From JAGORL01 sp964372415 (GTDB lineage Bacteria; Patescibacteriota; Patescibacteriia; UBA9934), in contig CAYJQH010000002.1 of the NCBI GenBank assembly GCA_964372415.1, forward strand, positions 1 through 64,000: a DNA stretch of 64,000 nucleotides, written 5' to 3'. The position numbers and the translations under genes were made by a program. The notes below the pieces were generated by a model. It made no database searches and had not been told where the DNA came from. It worked only from the letters and a program-made list of their open reading frames with translations. Shown here one piece after another: positions 26,335 through 33,994 of the stretch. The first letter of the stretch is position 1; each line of letters opens with the position of its first letter.

Positions 26335-27780
26335 TTATGTTACACGTTTCTTCAAAAAGCGAATCGCTTGGTCACGAGTCGTGACCTTACCGTGGTCACG
26401 AGCTTCCTCTAGCATACGTTGCAACTCCCCCACTTTGGGCCCAGGTTCAAGTCCTAGAAGATCGATAATCTCGCCGCCCGTGAGGAGTGGGGTTTTTATG
26501 GATTCGAGAAGGCTATTTTGAGCGACAGCTTGACGCATGACCTCACCGGGAAGGTACGGAGCGGTTGTCGCATCCTTAACTCCCCGACCACGAACGTCGG
26601 CCTCGGTGACTTTCAAATATACCTCGAATGACGTTTCGCCGAGTCGACGGAGCAGTCGACGCACTGCATACACGTAAGATTCGTCATTCAAGTGACCGAG
26701 TTGGAGTTCGCGATACAACATTGAAGGCTTAAGATGATCTTTAACGATTCTTACCACGGAATCCTCGATCTCCCGACCAAAAGTAAACTTTTTAAGCAAA
26801 CTCCGCGTCGGCTTCTCGCCTGCCTCCTCGTGGCCACGCGAACGTATTCGACCATCAATAATTGCTGTCGTTGTTGCCTTGCCTAGGTCATGACACAAGG
26901 CGCCTAACATTACCGTGAGCTGGTCTTCGAGGGTCAACTGACGATCCAAAATTAGCTTTGCGGCCTGATCGATAACCATCAGGCTATGAGTCCAAACGTC
27001 CCCCTCGGGGTGCCATTCAGGTTCCTGGTCTGTAGTCTTTAGAACAAACAGTTCTGGATAATATTTTTCGATAATCCCCAAAGCCCACATCAAACGAAAA
27101 CCCACCGAAGGTAGCGTGGCTTTCAACAAAAGCTTACGCCATTCGTCGCTCACTCGTTCTTTAGGTAATTCGTTTAGGTCACCACGTTCGATCATTTGTG
27201 TCATGAGTGCGAATGTCTTGTCTTCAAGGGTAAAGCCGAGGCGAGCCGCAAGTTGAATACCGCGAAAAACCCGTAAGGGATCTTCCTGAAAAGTCGCCGT
27301 GTCAACAACTTGCAAAACTTTTGCTTCAAGGTGAACCTGACCCTGATAAGGGTCATGAAGAACTTCCGTTAGAGGATCAAGACTTATGGCATTGACCGTG
27401 AAGTCCCGCCGGCGAGCCGCCTCACGAAACGACATTTCGGGCGCGCTCTCGGTGACAAAGCCCCTGTGTCCCTTGCCAACTTTAGACTCTCGGCGCGGCG
27501 TGCCGATGTCTATTTCGTATTCATCTGAATACACTTTCAGAATCCCAAATGACGAACCAACAAGATCAACTCGCGGGAACATTTCTTTCACAACCGAGTG
27601 AAGCTTGTCGGGGTGAACGCCGTAAACTTCGAGGTCAATGTCTTTTACTTCTTTACCGAGCAGTCGATCGCGCACATAGCCGCCAACCAAAAGCGCCCGC
27701 GGAGTCACGGGTGCATAAGTAGCATCTGGCTCAAGCTCGGCGATGCGTTTGGCAAACTCGAGAATTGCTTTGGGAAACAT
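26335..27780 (-). CDS. cca: CCA-adding enzyme / tRNA nucleotidyltransferase with HD domain
   Basis: 481 aa. Class II nucleotidyltransferase of the CCA/poly(A) polymerase family. The N-terminus has ALLVGGYVRDRLLG and the metal-binding pair in KDIDLEVYG (about 44-52), followed by RRDFTVNAIS, EDPLRVFRGIQLAARL and the neck region. The C-terminal half carries an HD phosphohydrolase domain with CHDLGKATTT and a late HLNDESYVY helix. Class II enzymes with an HD domain repair and add CCA to tRNA 3' ends. All tRNA genes in this window already encode CCA, so here repair is probably the main job. A role as poly(A) polymerase is less likely but not excluded. Confidence 0.88.
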   Translation of the reverse strand: MFPKAILEFAKRIAELEPDATYAPVTPRALLVGGYVRDRLLGKEVKDIDLEVYGVHPDKLHSVVKEMFPRVDLVGSSFGILKVYSDEYEIDIGTPRRESKVGKGHRGFVTESAPEMSFREAARRRDFTVNAISLDPLTEVLHDPYQGQVHLEAKVLQVVDTATFQEDPLRVFRGIQLAARLGFTLEDKTFALMTQMIERGDLNELPKERVSDEWRKLLLKATLPSVGFRLMWALGIIEKYYPELFVLKTTDQEPEWHPEGDVWTHSLMVIDQAAKLILDRQLTLEDQLTVMLGALCHDLGKATTTAIIDGRIRSRGHEEAGEKPTRSLLKKFTFGREIEDSVVRIVKDHLKPSMLYRELQLGHLNDESYVYAVRRLLRRLGETSFEVYLKVTEADVRGRGVKDATTAPYLPGEVMRQAVAQNSLLESIKTPLLTGGEIIDLLGLEPGPKVGELQRMLEEARDHGKVTTRDQAIRFLKKRVT

Positions 27781-27798
27781 GGGCTAGTAAGAATAAAC

Positions 27799-27910
27799 CA
27801 TATTCGTCATTGCGAAGGAGGTATTTATTTCCGACTGAAGCAATCTTTGGTTTACAGATTGCTTCGTCCCGCTCATATTCATTCGGGGTCCGCGCAAAGA
27901 CGGAAATATG
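27799..27910. repeat. Long hairpin repeat with GAAGCAATCT apex stem
   Basis: Outer arms CATATT/AATATG, CGTC/GACG and TTGCG/CGCAA-type pairs enclose an apex stem GAAGCAATCT / AGATTGCTTC (27837-27865). The combination GTCATTGCGA...GAAGCAATCT...AGATTGCTTCGTC is a widespread bacterial hairpin repeat that I recognise from many genomes; this is a degenerate copy. It fills the spacer between gpmI and cca. Confidence 0.8.
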
Positions 27911-27916
27911 CAGTCA

Positions 27917-29518
27917 TCACAAAAGAGGGGTTCCGGTCATTTGAGGTGGCTGTTCAAGCCCAAGAATCTTTAGGAAAGTGGGGGCCACATCAGCCAGCAT
28001 GCCAATTGGCGGCATAAGTGACAAATCACCGTTTGGTACATCACCAGCAATTGAGGGTTTGCCCTCAAATTCCTTGCCAACAATCCAAAATGGCACGGGG
28101 TTTGTGCTGTGCTCCTTATCTATGGCGTGGGTTTGTAAGTTTAAAACTTCTTCAGCGTTTCCGTGATCAGCAGTGATACAAACCACGCCGCCGGCTTCGA
28201 GTGTGGCCGCAACTATTTTACCCACACAATCATCTACCGTTTCTACAGCCTTGATGGTGGCAGTCACGTTTCCAGTGTGCGCTACCATGTCGGGGTTGGC
28301 AAAGTTCGCAACGATCACATCGTAATTGCCAGTTTGGATCTCTTTAACTACTCGTTCGGTAATTTGCGAGCCACTCATCGCTGGCTCTAAATCGTAACTC
28401 GCCACCTGAGGCGAGGGTATAAGCACTCTGTCTTCGTTTGCAAAAGGTTTCTCTCGTGTGCCGTTAAAAAAGAACGTCACATGGGCATACTTTTCGGTTT
28501 CGGCAATATGGAGTTGAACAAGTCCAGCATCAGAAATAACCTCGGTCAAACCTTTAGTGATCGATTCCGGCGGAAAAGCTACATCAACCGGGAGCCCCGC
28601 CTCATATTCGGTCATGGTGACAAAGGTTAAGTTTTTGATGAACTGGCGTGAGAATTTGTCGAACGATGGTAAAACAAAAGCTCTGGTTAATTGTCGAGCC
28701 CGATCAGGTCGGTAATTAAAAAAAATTACTGCGTCCCCTTCTTTTACCGTGGCCTTGGGACGCCCAGCTTGAGTAAGAACAGTTGGTTTAAATTCCTCAT
28801 CATAAATTTCTTGGGCGTAAGATTCCTCAAGGGCCTTTAGTGGATCTTCGGCTGTGACCACACCCTGACCGTGAACAATGGCGTTATACGCCTTCTCAAT
28901 TCGATCCCAACGATTATCACGGTCCATGGCAAAATAACGACCGGATAACGTAGCTAGATACCCCACGCCAAGTCTCTGAATTTTTTCAAGGAGACTTTTT
29001 ACAAAATCAAGGCCTGAGTTATAAAGCGTGTCCCGACCATCCAGAAAAGCATGCACCGCGACATCCTTGAGCTTAGCTTTTTTACACAAAGCGAGCAGTT
29101 GATGACAATGATCATCAAACGAATGAACTTTGCCGGAAGACAGGAGTCCCATGAGGTGCAGAGTACCGCCACTTTCCTTAACCTTGGCAAAAGCTTTCTC
29201 AAAAACAGGATTTTTTTCAAAAGTCCCATCAACAATAGCTTTGTTAATTCGTGGCAAAGTTTGGTAATACACTCGGCCAGCGCCAATCGCCAAATGCCCG
29301 ACCTCAGAGTTGCCCATTTCACCCCAATTTAAACCAACATCGTCGCCCGAAGCGCGAAGAGTCATGGTTGGATAACGTTCAGTTAACATCTTAAAAGTTG
29401 GCGTGTTGGCTCTCGTAATCGCGTTTCCTTCACCGTCTGGCGCAACGCCAAAACCATCTAAGATAAGAAGAACCGCCGGACGCGGTCGCTCACCACCACG
29501 TGATTGCTGTGTCCCCAT
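27917..29518 (-). CDS. gpmI: 2,3-bisphosphoglycerate-independent phosphoglycerate mutase
   Basis: 533 aa, full length. Interconverts 3- and 2-phosphoglycerate in glycolysis with two Mn ions. LILDGFG (Asp21) and GNSEVGHLAIGAGR with the phospho-accepting Ser71 are at the N-terminus; HAFLDGRDT and GRYFAMDRDNRWDR follow; the second half of the alkaline-phosphatase-like core shows NFANPDMVAHTGN, CITADHGNAEE and HSTNPVPF. A TAGAAT preceded by TG (extended -10) lies 9 nt before the ATG, so the gene seems to have its own promoter with a very short leader, right after a terminator-like hairpin. Confidence 0.95.
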   Translation of the reverse strand: MGTQQSRGGERPRPAVLLILDGFGVAPDGEGNAITRANTPTFKMLTERYPTMTLRASGDDVGLNWGEMGNSEVGHLAIGAGRVYYQTLPRINKAIVDGTFEKNPVFEKAFAKVKESGGTLHLMGLLSSGKVHSFDDHCHQLLALCKKAKLKDVAVHAFLDGRDTLYNSGLDFVKSLLEKIQRLGVGYLATLSGRYFAMDRDNRWDRIEKAYNAIVHGQGVVTAEDPLKALEESYAQEIYDEEFKPTVLTQAGRPKATVKEGDAVIFFNYRPDRARQLTRAFVLPSFDKFSRQFIKNLTFVTMTEYEAGLPVDVAFPPESITKGLTEVISDAGLVQLHIAETEKYAHVTFFFNGTREKPFANEDRVLIPSPQVASYDLEPAMSGSQITERVVKEIQTGNYDVIVANFANPDMVAHTGNVTATIKAVETVDDCVGKIVAATLEAGGVVCITADHGNAEEVLNLQTHAIDKEHSTNPVPFWIVGKEFEGKPSIAGDVPNGDLSLMPPIGMLADVAPTFLKILGLEQPPQMTGTPLL

Positions 29519-29536
29519 AACAGGGGCATTCTAGCA

Positions 29537-29568
29537 TAAAACAGTAGATCGATTCAGATCCGCTACTG
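29537..29568 (-). terminator. Hairpin at the end of the mraZ-rsmH-ftsL block
   Basis: On the minus strand CAGTA...GATC pairs with GATC.TACTG, followed by TTTTAT, overlapping the stop codon of the ftsL-like gene. It probably ends that operon before the gpmI promoter. Confidence 0.55.
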
Positions 29569-29886
29569 CTTTAATGCAACCTCCGGTGATTGAACCGAAA
29601 TGTATTTAACGTTGGTGATTTTTGTGAGACCCAGAAATACCTCCCGTTCCTCAATGCTCGACAAAGAGCGAAGTCGATCAATTTCTGCTGCCAAGCGGTC
29701 ATTCTCTTGGCGTAGACTTTCGTTAGCTTCAATAAAATCGCGCATCATGTACCCCTTAGTAGATGCTGCATTGACCTGAATAATATACAAAATGCCAAAG
29801 GCTAAAATGAGACCGAGAACCAACACGCGCCACGTTTTTTCGTTGCTTATTAGGTGTCGCCAAATTCCTCCTCCTGTCATGGTCAT
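29563..29886 (-). CDS. ftsL: FtsL-like bitopic division protein
   Basis: 107 aa. A short cytoplasmic N-terminus, one transmembrane helix (about 19-38) and a coiled-coil segment (ANESLRQENDRLAAEIDRLRSLSS, about 54-77) give the FtsL/FtsB topology. Sequence similarity in this family is low, so the call rests on topology and on its place 3 bp after rsmH, where ftsL lies in dcw clusters. FtsL forms a complex with FtsB and FtsQ that activates septal synthesis. An FtsB-like protein is encoded at 49839-50237. Confidence 0.7.
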   Translation of the reverse strand: MTMTGGGIWRHLISNEKTWRVLVLGLILAFGILYIIQVNAASTKGYMMRDFIEANESLRQENDRLAAEIDRLRSLSSIEEREVFLGLTKITNVKYISVQSPEVALKQ

Positions 29887-29889
29887 ACT

Positions 29890-30744
29890 TTAGCGTCGTT
29901 CAGCCAAGCGCAATTTTGCGCTGCGTGCGCGCGGGTTATCTTCAACCTCGTCGCGGCCAGGAACGATCGGTTTTTTGGTAATGGATAAAAGTCCCTTCTG
30001 CTCTTTGAGCCACAACTTCACTTGACGATCTTCGAGCGAATGGAAGCTGATAACAGCCAGCCTACCGCCCGGTGTCAAGACTTCACGCGCTGCCTCCAAA
30101 CCCTTGGCCAGTTCGCCAAGCTCATCGTTTACAATCATGCGGAGAGCTTGAAAAACTTTGGTCGCTGGATGAATTTTGCCCCGGCGGGCCACGACCTCTT
30201 CAATAACTTCTGCCAGCTGCTTCGTGCTTGTAATGCGATCTCGCCGTCTGGCTTCAAAAATAGCTTTGGCAATAATCGCTGCCTTAGGTTCTTCACCTAA
30301 CTGACGAAAGAGCGTTGCCAGTTCCTCGCGCGACCAGCTGTTCACCACTTCTTCGGCAGTTAACGACTGTTGTATGTCGTAACGCATATCGAGCGGGCCA
30401 TCGTTCATGAATGAAAAGCCTCGAGCTGGGTCATCCACATGAACCGAGGAAAATCCCAGGTCCAGGAGTACCGCTTGAGCTCTCGTTACATGATTCCTAA
30501 TGTCAGCGAACGAAGCGTGGACGAGGGTTACTCGTTCGCCAAATTCCCGCAATCGCTCAGTGGCTAGTTCAAGATTCCTCGTATCACGATCAAAACCGAT
30601 AAGTTTGCCGTCCGGAGCGATTTGCTCGAGCATAAGACTCGCGTGTCCGCCAAGTCCCACGGTGCCATCAATCACAGTCATACCTGGCTTCAGCTGAAGC
30701 CCTTCGAGAATCTCTTTTGCTAGAACCGGGATGTGTTGGGTCAT
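29890..30744 (-). CDS. rsmH: 16S rRNA (cytosine-1402 N4) methyltransferase RsmH
   Basis: 284 aa from the ATG at 30742-30744 (MTQHIPVLAKEIL, the standard family start). AdoMet-dependent enzyme that methylates C1402 in the ribosomal P site. Motifs: VIDGTVGLGGHASLML (AdoMet loop), GFDRDTRNLELA, QAVLLDLGFSSVHVDDPARGFSF, DMRYD, TKVFQALRMIVNDELGEL and VISFHSLEDRQVK. The order mraZ-rsmH-ftsL is that of the classical dcw cluster. A 107-bp palindrome-containing spacer separates it from mraZ. Confidence 0.95.
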   Translation of the reverse strand: MTQHIPVLAKEILEGLQLKPGMTVIDGTVGLGGHASLMLEQIAPDGKLIGFDRDTRNLELATERLREFGERVTLVHASFADIRNHVTRAQAVLLDLGFSSVHVDDPARGFSFMNDGPLDMRYDIQQSLTAEEVVNSWSREELATLFRQLGEEPKAAIIAKAIFEARRRDRITSTKQLAEVIEEVVARRGKIHPATKVFQALRMIVNDELGELAKGLEAAREVLTPGGRLAVISFHSLEDRQVKLWLKEQKGLLSITKKPIVPGRDEVEDNPRARSAKLRLAERR

Positions 30745-30759
30745 AAGGAAGAACAACGC

Positions 30760-30838
30760 TGCCACTCCGAGCGAATGCGAGGAGTTAGGTCGGCGTGCTG
30801 TTTGGGGAACTAACCCCTCACTTTCGTTCGGGGTGGCA
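30760..30838. repeat. Long imperfect palindrome, CCCTCACTTTCGTTCGGGG family (copy 2)
   Basis: The left arm (30760-30789: TGCCAC, CCGA.CGAA, GAGG.GTTAG) is complementary over about 30 nt to the right arm (30810-30838: CTAACCCCTC, TTCGTTCGG, GTGGCA). It lies in the mraZ-rsmH spacer of a cotranscribed block and should form a stable RNA hairpin. The right arm recurs at 26272-26294. Confidence 0.8.
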
Positions 30839-30851
30839 AGTAAGGCGAACC

Positions 30852-31283
30852 TTAAATACCCATTCCTCCCAATTGTTCAGCGATCGCTGTTGAATCCTCC
30901 TCGGCCTGTTTGGCGTAAGCCTCCCAGGTCGTCTTGTCCCATAGTTCCAAACGCGTCTGAACACCGACCATGATCACTTCTTTCCGTAGTTTTGCGAACT
31001 CTCGCAAATACTCCGGCACAATAAACCTTCCTTGCTTATCAAGCTCAACAGCCATAGCGCCAGCGAGCATAAAGCGCGCAAAAGCCCTAGAGTTGGCTTG
31101 CCCCAGGGGCAAACTAGCAATTTTTTCGGCCAGTTTCCCCCACTCCTCTTTAGGGAGCAAGAAAAGTGAAGCGTCGAGACCCCGCGTCACAACTGCCCCG
31201 TTCGCGAAGGTCTCACGCAACTTCACCGGAACGGCGAGCCGCCCCTTATCGTCGATGGTGATTTGGTATTCGCCAATGAGCAT
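30852..31283 (-). CDS. mraZ: Transcriptional regulator MraZ
   Basis: 143 aa. Two tandem SpoVT/AbrB-like domains: MLIGEYQITIDDKGRLAVPVKLRE (first) and ...MAVELDKQGRFIVPEYLREFA (second), each with the DxKGRxxxP core. MraZ forms a ring and binds direct repeats upstream of its own gene, repressing the dcw operon. Repeats of the TGGT type with 10-bp periodicity are present upstream (31515-31580). It is first gene of the mraZ-rsmH-ftsL block. Confidence 0.95.
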   Translation of the reverse strand: MLIGEYQITIDDKGRLAVPVKLRETFANGAVVTRGLDASLFLLPKEEWGKLAEKIASLPLGQANSRAFARFMLAGAMAVELDKQGRFIVPEYLREFAKLRKEVIMVGVQTRLELWDKTTWEAYAKQAEEDSTAIAEQLGGMGI

Positions 31284-31298
31284 AGCAGTGTGAATTCC

Positions 31299-31346
31299 AT
31301 GTCACGAGTAACCCATCGCCAAAGAGTTGACGGGTTACTCATGACA
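31299..31346 (-). promoter_or_regulatory. Strong hairpin in the mraZ 5' leader
   Basis: TGTCACGAGTAACCC and GGGTTACTCATGACA pair almost perfectly across a loop of about 17 nt, ending about 16 nt before the mraZ ATG. On the mRNA this would place a stable stem next to the start site. It could be an attenuator or another dispersed repeat; no T-run follows. Confidence 0.55.
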
Positions 31347-31367
31347 AGGGGAAGTTTCCCGAAATTC

Positions 31368-31486
31368 GGACACCATTATTTGCTGCATGACTACGTTGCG
31401 GAACTCAGATTTTTTCCTTCCGTACGGTTTAAGTACGCCTCAAAAAATCTTCCCCGCGCCTTGCCCTGCAGCAAATACTGGCGTCC
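31368..31486 (-). repeat. Long-hairpin element, copy G (in the mraZ leader)
   Basis: Outer arms GGACACC / GGCGTCC and ATTTGCTGCA / TGCAGCAAAT pair. The inner stem AGATTTTTTCC / AAAAAATCT holds the apex, which on the minus strand reads GAGGCGTACT...CCGTACGG. The inner AAGATTTTT stem is shared with copy F (43090-43208), while the outer arms are different in sequence. On the minus strand it would be part of the mraZ leader RNA. Confidence 0.8.
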
Positions 31487-31510
31487 TCTGTTGAACAACA
31501 GAATAATCAG

Positions 31511-31580
31511 CACACCCCACTTTGTGCCGCTGAGCACCACTTTACACCATTATTTTACCAACCCAAACCAAAAACCACCT
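31511..31580 (-). promoter_or_regulatory. Putative MraZ operator upstream of mraZ
   Basis: On the minus strand, TGGT/TGGG cores occur in one orientation at spacings of about 17, 11, 10 and 20 bp, including two AAAGTGG(T/G) copies that match MraZ boxes. The array is where MraZ autoregulation sites are expected. A TTATCCACA 9-mer borders it at 31585-31593. The rest of the 328-bp gene-free stretch is taken up by copy G, a small CTGTTG/CAACAG hairpin (31487-31502) and the leader hairpin. Confidence 0.6.
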
Positions 31581-31611
31581 TTTCTGTGGATAAAATTTAC
31601 TTTAACCTAAT

Positions 31612-32952
31612 TCAGCTCTTTTTCTTAAGCGGCGAAATTCCAAGTGATCTTCGACTTCTGAGTACTCGATGATAGCTACCAGCAAAGCGATGCGCTTCAT
31701 CACGCGCTTTTTGAAATGTGTCTTTGAAGGCTTGTGCCACGCGACGCAGCTCGGCATTTGTCGTATCGTAAACCAAGCGATCTTGCTTTCGATCAAAACC
31801 TTTGGCAATGCCAATGACCGGAATTTTAAGGTCCATTTCTTTTAGTACCTCGTTGACCCGATTGACCTGCCCTTCTCCACCATCAATGATCATGATGTCC
31901 GGAAGCGGCCAAGCGTGCGGCGAAACCTTGTTGCGTGTTAGGCGTCGACGGAGCATCTCCTCCATTGCTCCGACATCATTGGCACCTTCAAAACCTTTTA
32001 TTTTAAATTTTCGATATTCGCTCTTGTTTGGTTTGCCAGCCTCAAATACCACCATCGAACCAACGTTCGAGGTACCGGAAATATTTGCAATATCGTAAGC
32101 CTCGATACGACCGAGCGCGTTGATGTGTTTATTAATATCGTCGGCTTTATCAATAAACTCTTCCCGCATCAAGAGTCCGATATCTTGAACGTGTTCAAGA
32201 GCAAAAACCCGATCACGCAAGGAGGCTGCTTTTTCGAACTCATTCGCTCTCGCGGCGGCATTCATCTCACGTTTTAATTGCTTAAGAAGCGTATCTTTTC
32301 GTCCACTAAAGAAAAGCATGAGCTTTCGAATATTCCGTCGATACTCTTTTGGGAGAATAGTTCCAGCACAAACCCCCGGGCATTTGCCAATTTGAGCATC
32401 AAAACACGGCTTACTTGAACCGCTGACTTCCGGTGGGTTGCAGGTCGACCACGGAATAAATCGACGCACGAGGTCGAGTGCTATCTTGAGCGACCGAGCG
32501 CTCAAATACGGTCCATAAACAGCCAAAAATTGTCGTCGAGCTTTGAGTTGTAAAAATTTCGAAAATGGTTGAATACCCAAGCGCTCGAGATCAAGGCCAC
32601 GCATGAGTACGGGTTTAGGAAAGTCTTCGTTCGTAAGACAGAGGTAAATAAAACTCTTGTCATCACGCCCGGCAATGTTGTATGGCGGTTTGTGGGTACG
32701 AATATTATTTGCTTCGAGAACTAGCGCTTCAAGCACAGATCCGGTTTGCAGGTAATCGATACGCGCAATGTTAGCCACCAGATCAGCTGTCCGCTGATTT
32801 TCTTTTTTTCCCACGAAGTATGAACCAACGCGCTTCTTGAGCGATGTCGCCTTACCTATATACAGCAACTTATTTTTGAGGTCGTAATAAAAATACACCC
32901 CAGGAGCATCGGGTAATTGATTATTGAGAATTTGGATCTCCTGCGGGATCAT
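31612..32952 (-). CDS. uvrC: UvrC-type excinuclease subunit, short form
   Basis: 446 aa against about 600 for typical UvrC. The N-terminal GIY-YIG nuclease (PGVYFYYDLKNKLLYIGKATSLKKRV, about 17-42) for the 3' incision is complete, followed by the Cys-rich segment (CFDAQIGKCPGVCAG) and a UVR motif (NEFEKAASLRDRV) that binds UvrB. The RNase H-like domain for the 5' incision is present (IEAYDIANISGTSNVGSMVVF, IIDGGEGQVN, DEAHRFAGSYHR). The chain stops soon after this, so the C-terminal tandem HhH DNA-binding domain is missing. It is 5 bp downstream of the M23 gene in a uvrA-M23-uvrC block. Confidence 0.88.
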   Translation of the reverse strand: MIPQEIQILNNQLPDAPGVYFYYDLKNKLLYIGKATSLKKRVGSYFVGKKENQRTADLVANIARIDYLQTGSVLEALVLEANNIRTHKPPYNIAGRDDKSFIYLCLTNEDFPKPVLMRGLDLERLGIQPFSKFLQLKARRQFLAVYGPYLSARSLKIALDLVRRFIPWSTCNPPEVSGSSKPCFDAQIGKCPGVCAGTILPKEYRRNIRKLMLFFSGRKDTLLKQLKREMNAAARANEFEKAASLRDRVFALEHVQDIGLLMREEFIDKADDINKHINALGRIEAYDIANISGTSNVGSMVVFEAGKPNKSEYRKFKIKGFEGANDVGAMEEMLRRRLTRNKVSPHAWPLPDIMIIDGGEGQVNRVNEVLKEMDLKIPVIGIAKGFDRKQDRLVYDTTNAELRRVAQAFKDTFQKARDEAHRFAGSYHRVLRSRRSLGISPLKKKS

Positions 32953-32957
32953 ACGAA

Positions 32958-33992
32958 TCAGTCGGCGAGAATCACTAAACTATTAAGAACCTCTTCATAA
33001 ATCTTTTCGTCAAACTCAGGGTTAGCGGCAATTACGTAGTATCGGGTTGGACCTTCCTCCGCTCGAACATCGGTCACGATGTGACGACCATTACGCCACT
33101 CTGGTTGATCGGCAAAATCAGCTACGTTGGCTTTCTTTTCAATGTCGTAACGCTTGGCGGTGTAACTATTAGCAATCGTCAGATCTGCAGTCGCATGGAT
33201 AGTTACGGTCCGCAACGTTAGGAATTCGCTCGCATCAAAGTAGCGAATAAAAATTTGCGATCGTTCGCGGGCGGTCCCCTCGCCTTCGAGACTGAAGATA
33301 TTCAGAGCTTCGATCGACGGCACGTATTCAACTTCCATGTTCTCGGGAATAATGAACTGAATCGCGAACACATTCGCTCCCCTCTCGCTCGCGTCAAAAC
33401 GCCGAGGTGAAGTAAGCATGCTTACCTCGTGCTCAGCAAAATAATTGGTCGGGTTCAACCAGGTACTAACCTCCTCGGCCGTACGTTCGTAACCATTGAT
33501 CTTGATTGGCTCACCTTGGTACAAACCAAAGTGGAGATGCTTGCGCTCACCGTCGGTCTCTGGTGATCGATCGTCTCCTAAATTCCCGATCATTTGACCT
33601 TTAATCACGGTATCTCCTGGCTCAAGCGTTACGGAGCCAAGATCGAGATGACCATACAAAGCGTTCACGTCGCCGTGATCAATGAGCACAAAACCGCCGT
33701 ATCCCGAAACAAATTCTGCTCGCTCAACGGTGCCATCAGAAATTGCTACCACCGGCACTTCCTCGCCCACATCTTCGTATTCCACATCGTCGCCGACGTG
33801 ATAGCCCACAAAGCGGTCGCTAATGTATTCGCCAAACGACTTAACTGTTCGGCGTTCCACGTAATCATCAATCGGTAAGGTAACACTGGGGGTTACGTTA
33901 GTAACCCCGTTATTCGAGGTTTTTGGTAATGCGCTCGGTGCACAACCTGCGCCGAGCGCTAACAAACTCACGATCGCGAGAAGTTGATACAT
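32958..33992 (-). CDS. M23-family metallopeptidase lipoprotein
   Basis: 344 aa. A lipoprotein signal (LLALGAGC) puts the acylated Cys at about residue 17. The LytM/M23 domain (about 50-165) has the zinc ligands in VGYHVGDDVEY (His and Asp) and in KHLHFGLY (HxH), with ALYGHLDLGSVTLEPGDTVIKGQMIGNLG between. M23 enzymes are mostly peptidoglycan endopeptidases. The C-terminal half (about 190-344) is a beta-rich domain of unknown role. It is flanked by uvrA and uvrC with 2 and 5 bp spacing, so it is transcribed with them although no functional link to excision repair is known. Confidence 0.85.
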   Translation of the reverse strand: MYQLLAIVSLLALGAGCAPSALPKTSNNGVTNVTPSVTLPIDDYVERRTVKSFGEYISDRFVGYHVGDDVEYEDVGEEVPVVAISDGTVERAEFVSGYGGFVLIDHGDVNALYGHLDLGSVTLEPGDTVIKGQMIGNLGDDRSPETDGERKHLHFGLYQGEPIKINGYERTAEEVSTWLNPTNYFAEHEVSMLTSPRRFDASERGANVFAIQFIIPENMEVEYVPSIEALNIFSLEGEGTARERSQIFIRYFDASEFLTLRTVTIHATADLTIANSYTAKRYDIEKKANVADFADQPEWRNGRHIVTDVRAEEGPTRYYVIAANPEFDEKIYEEVLNSLVILAD

Positions 33993-33994
33993 AT

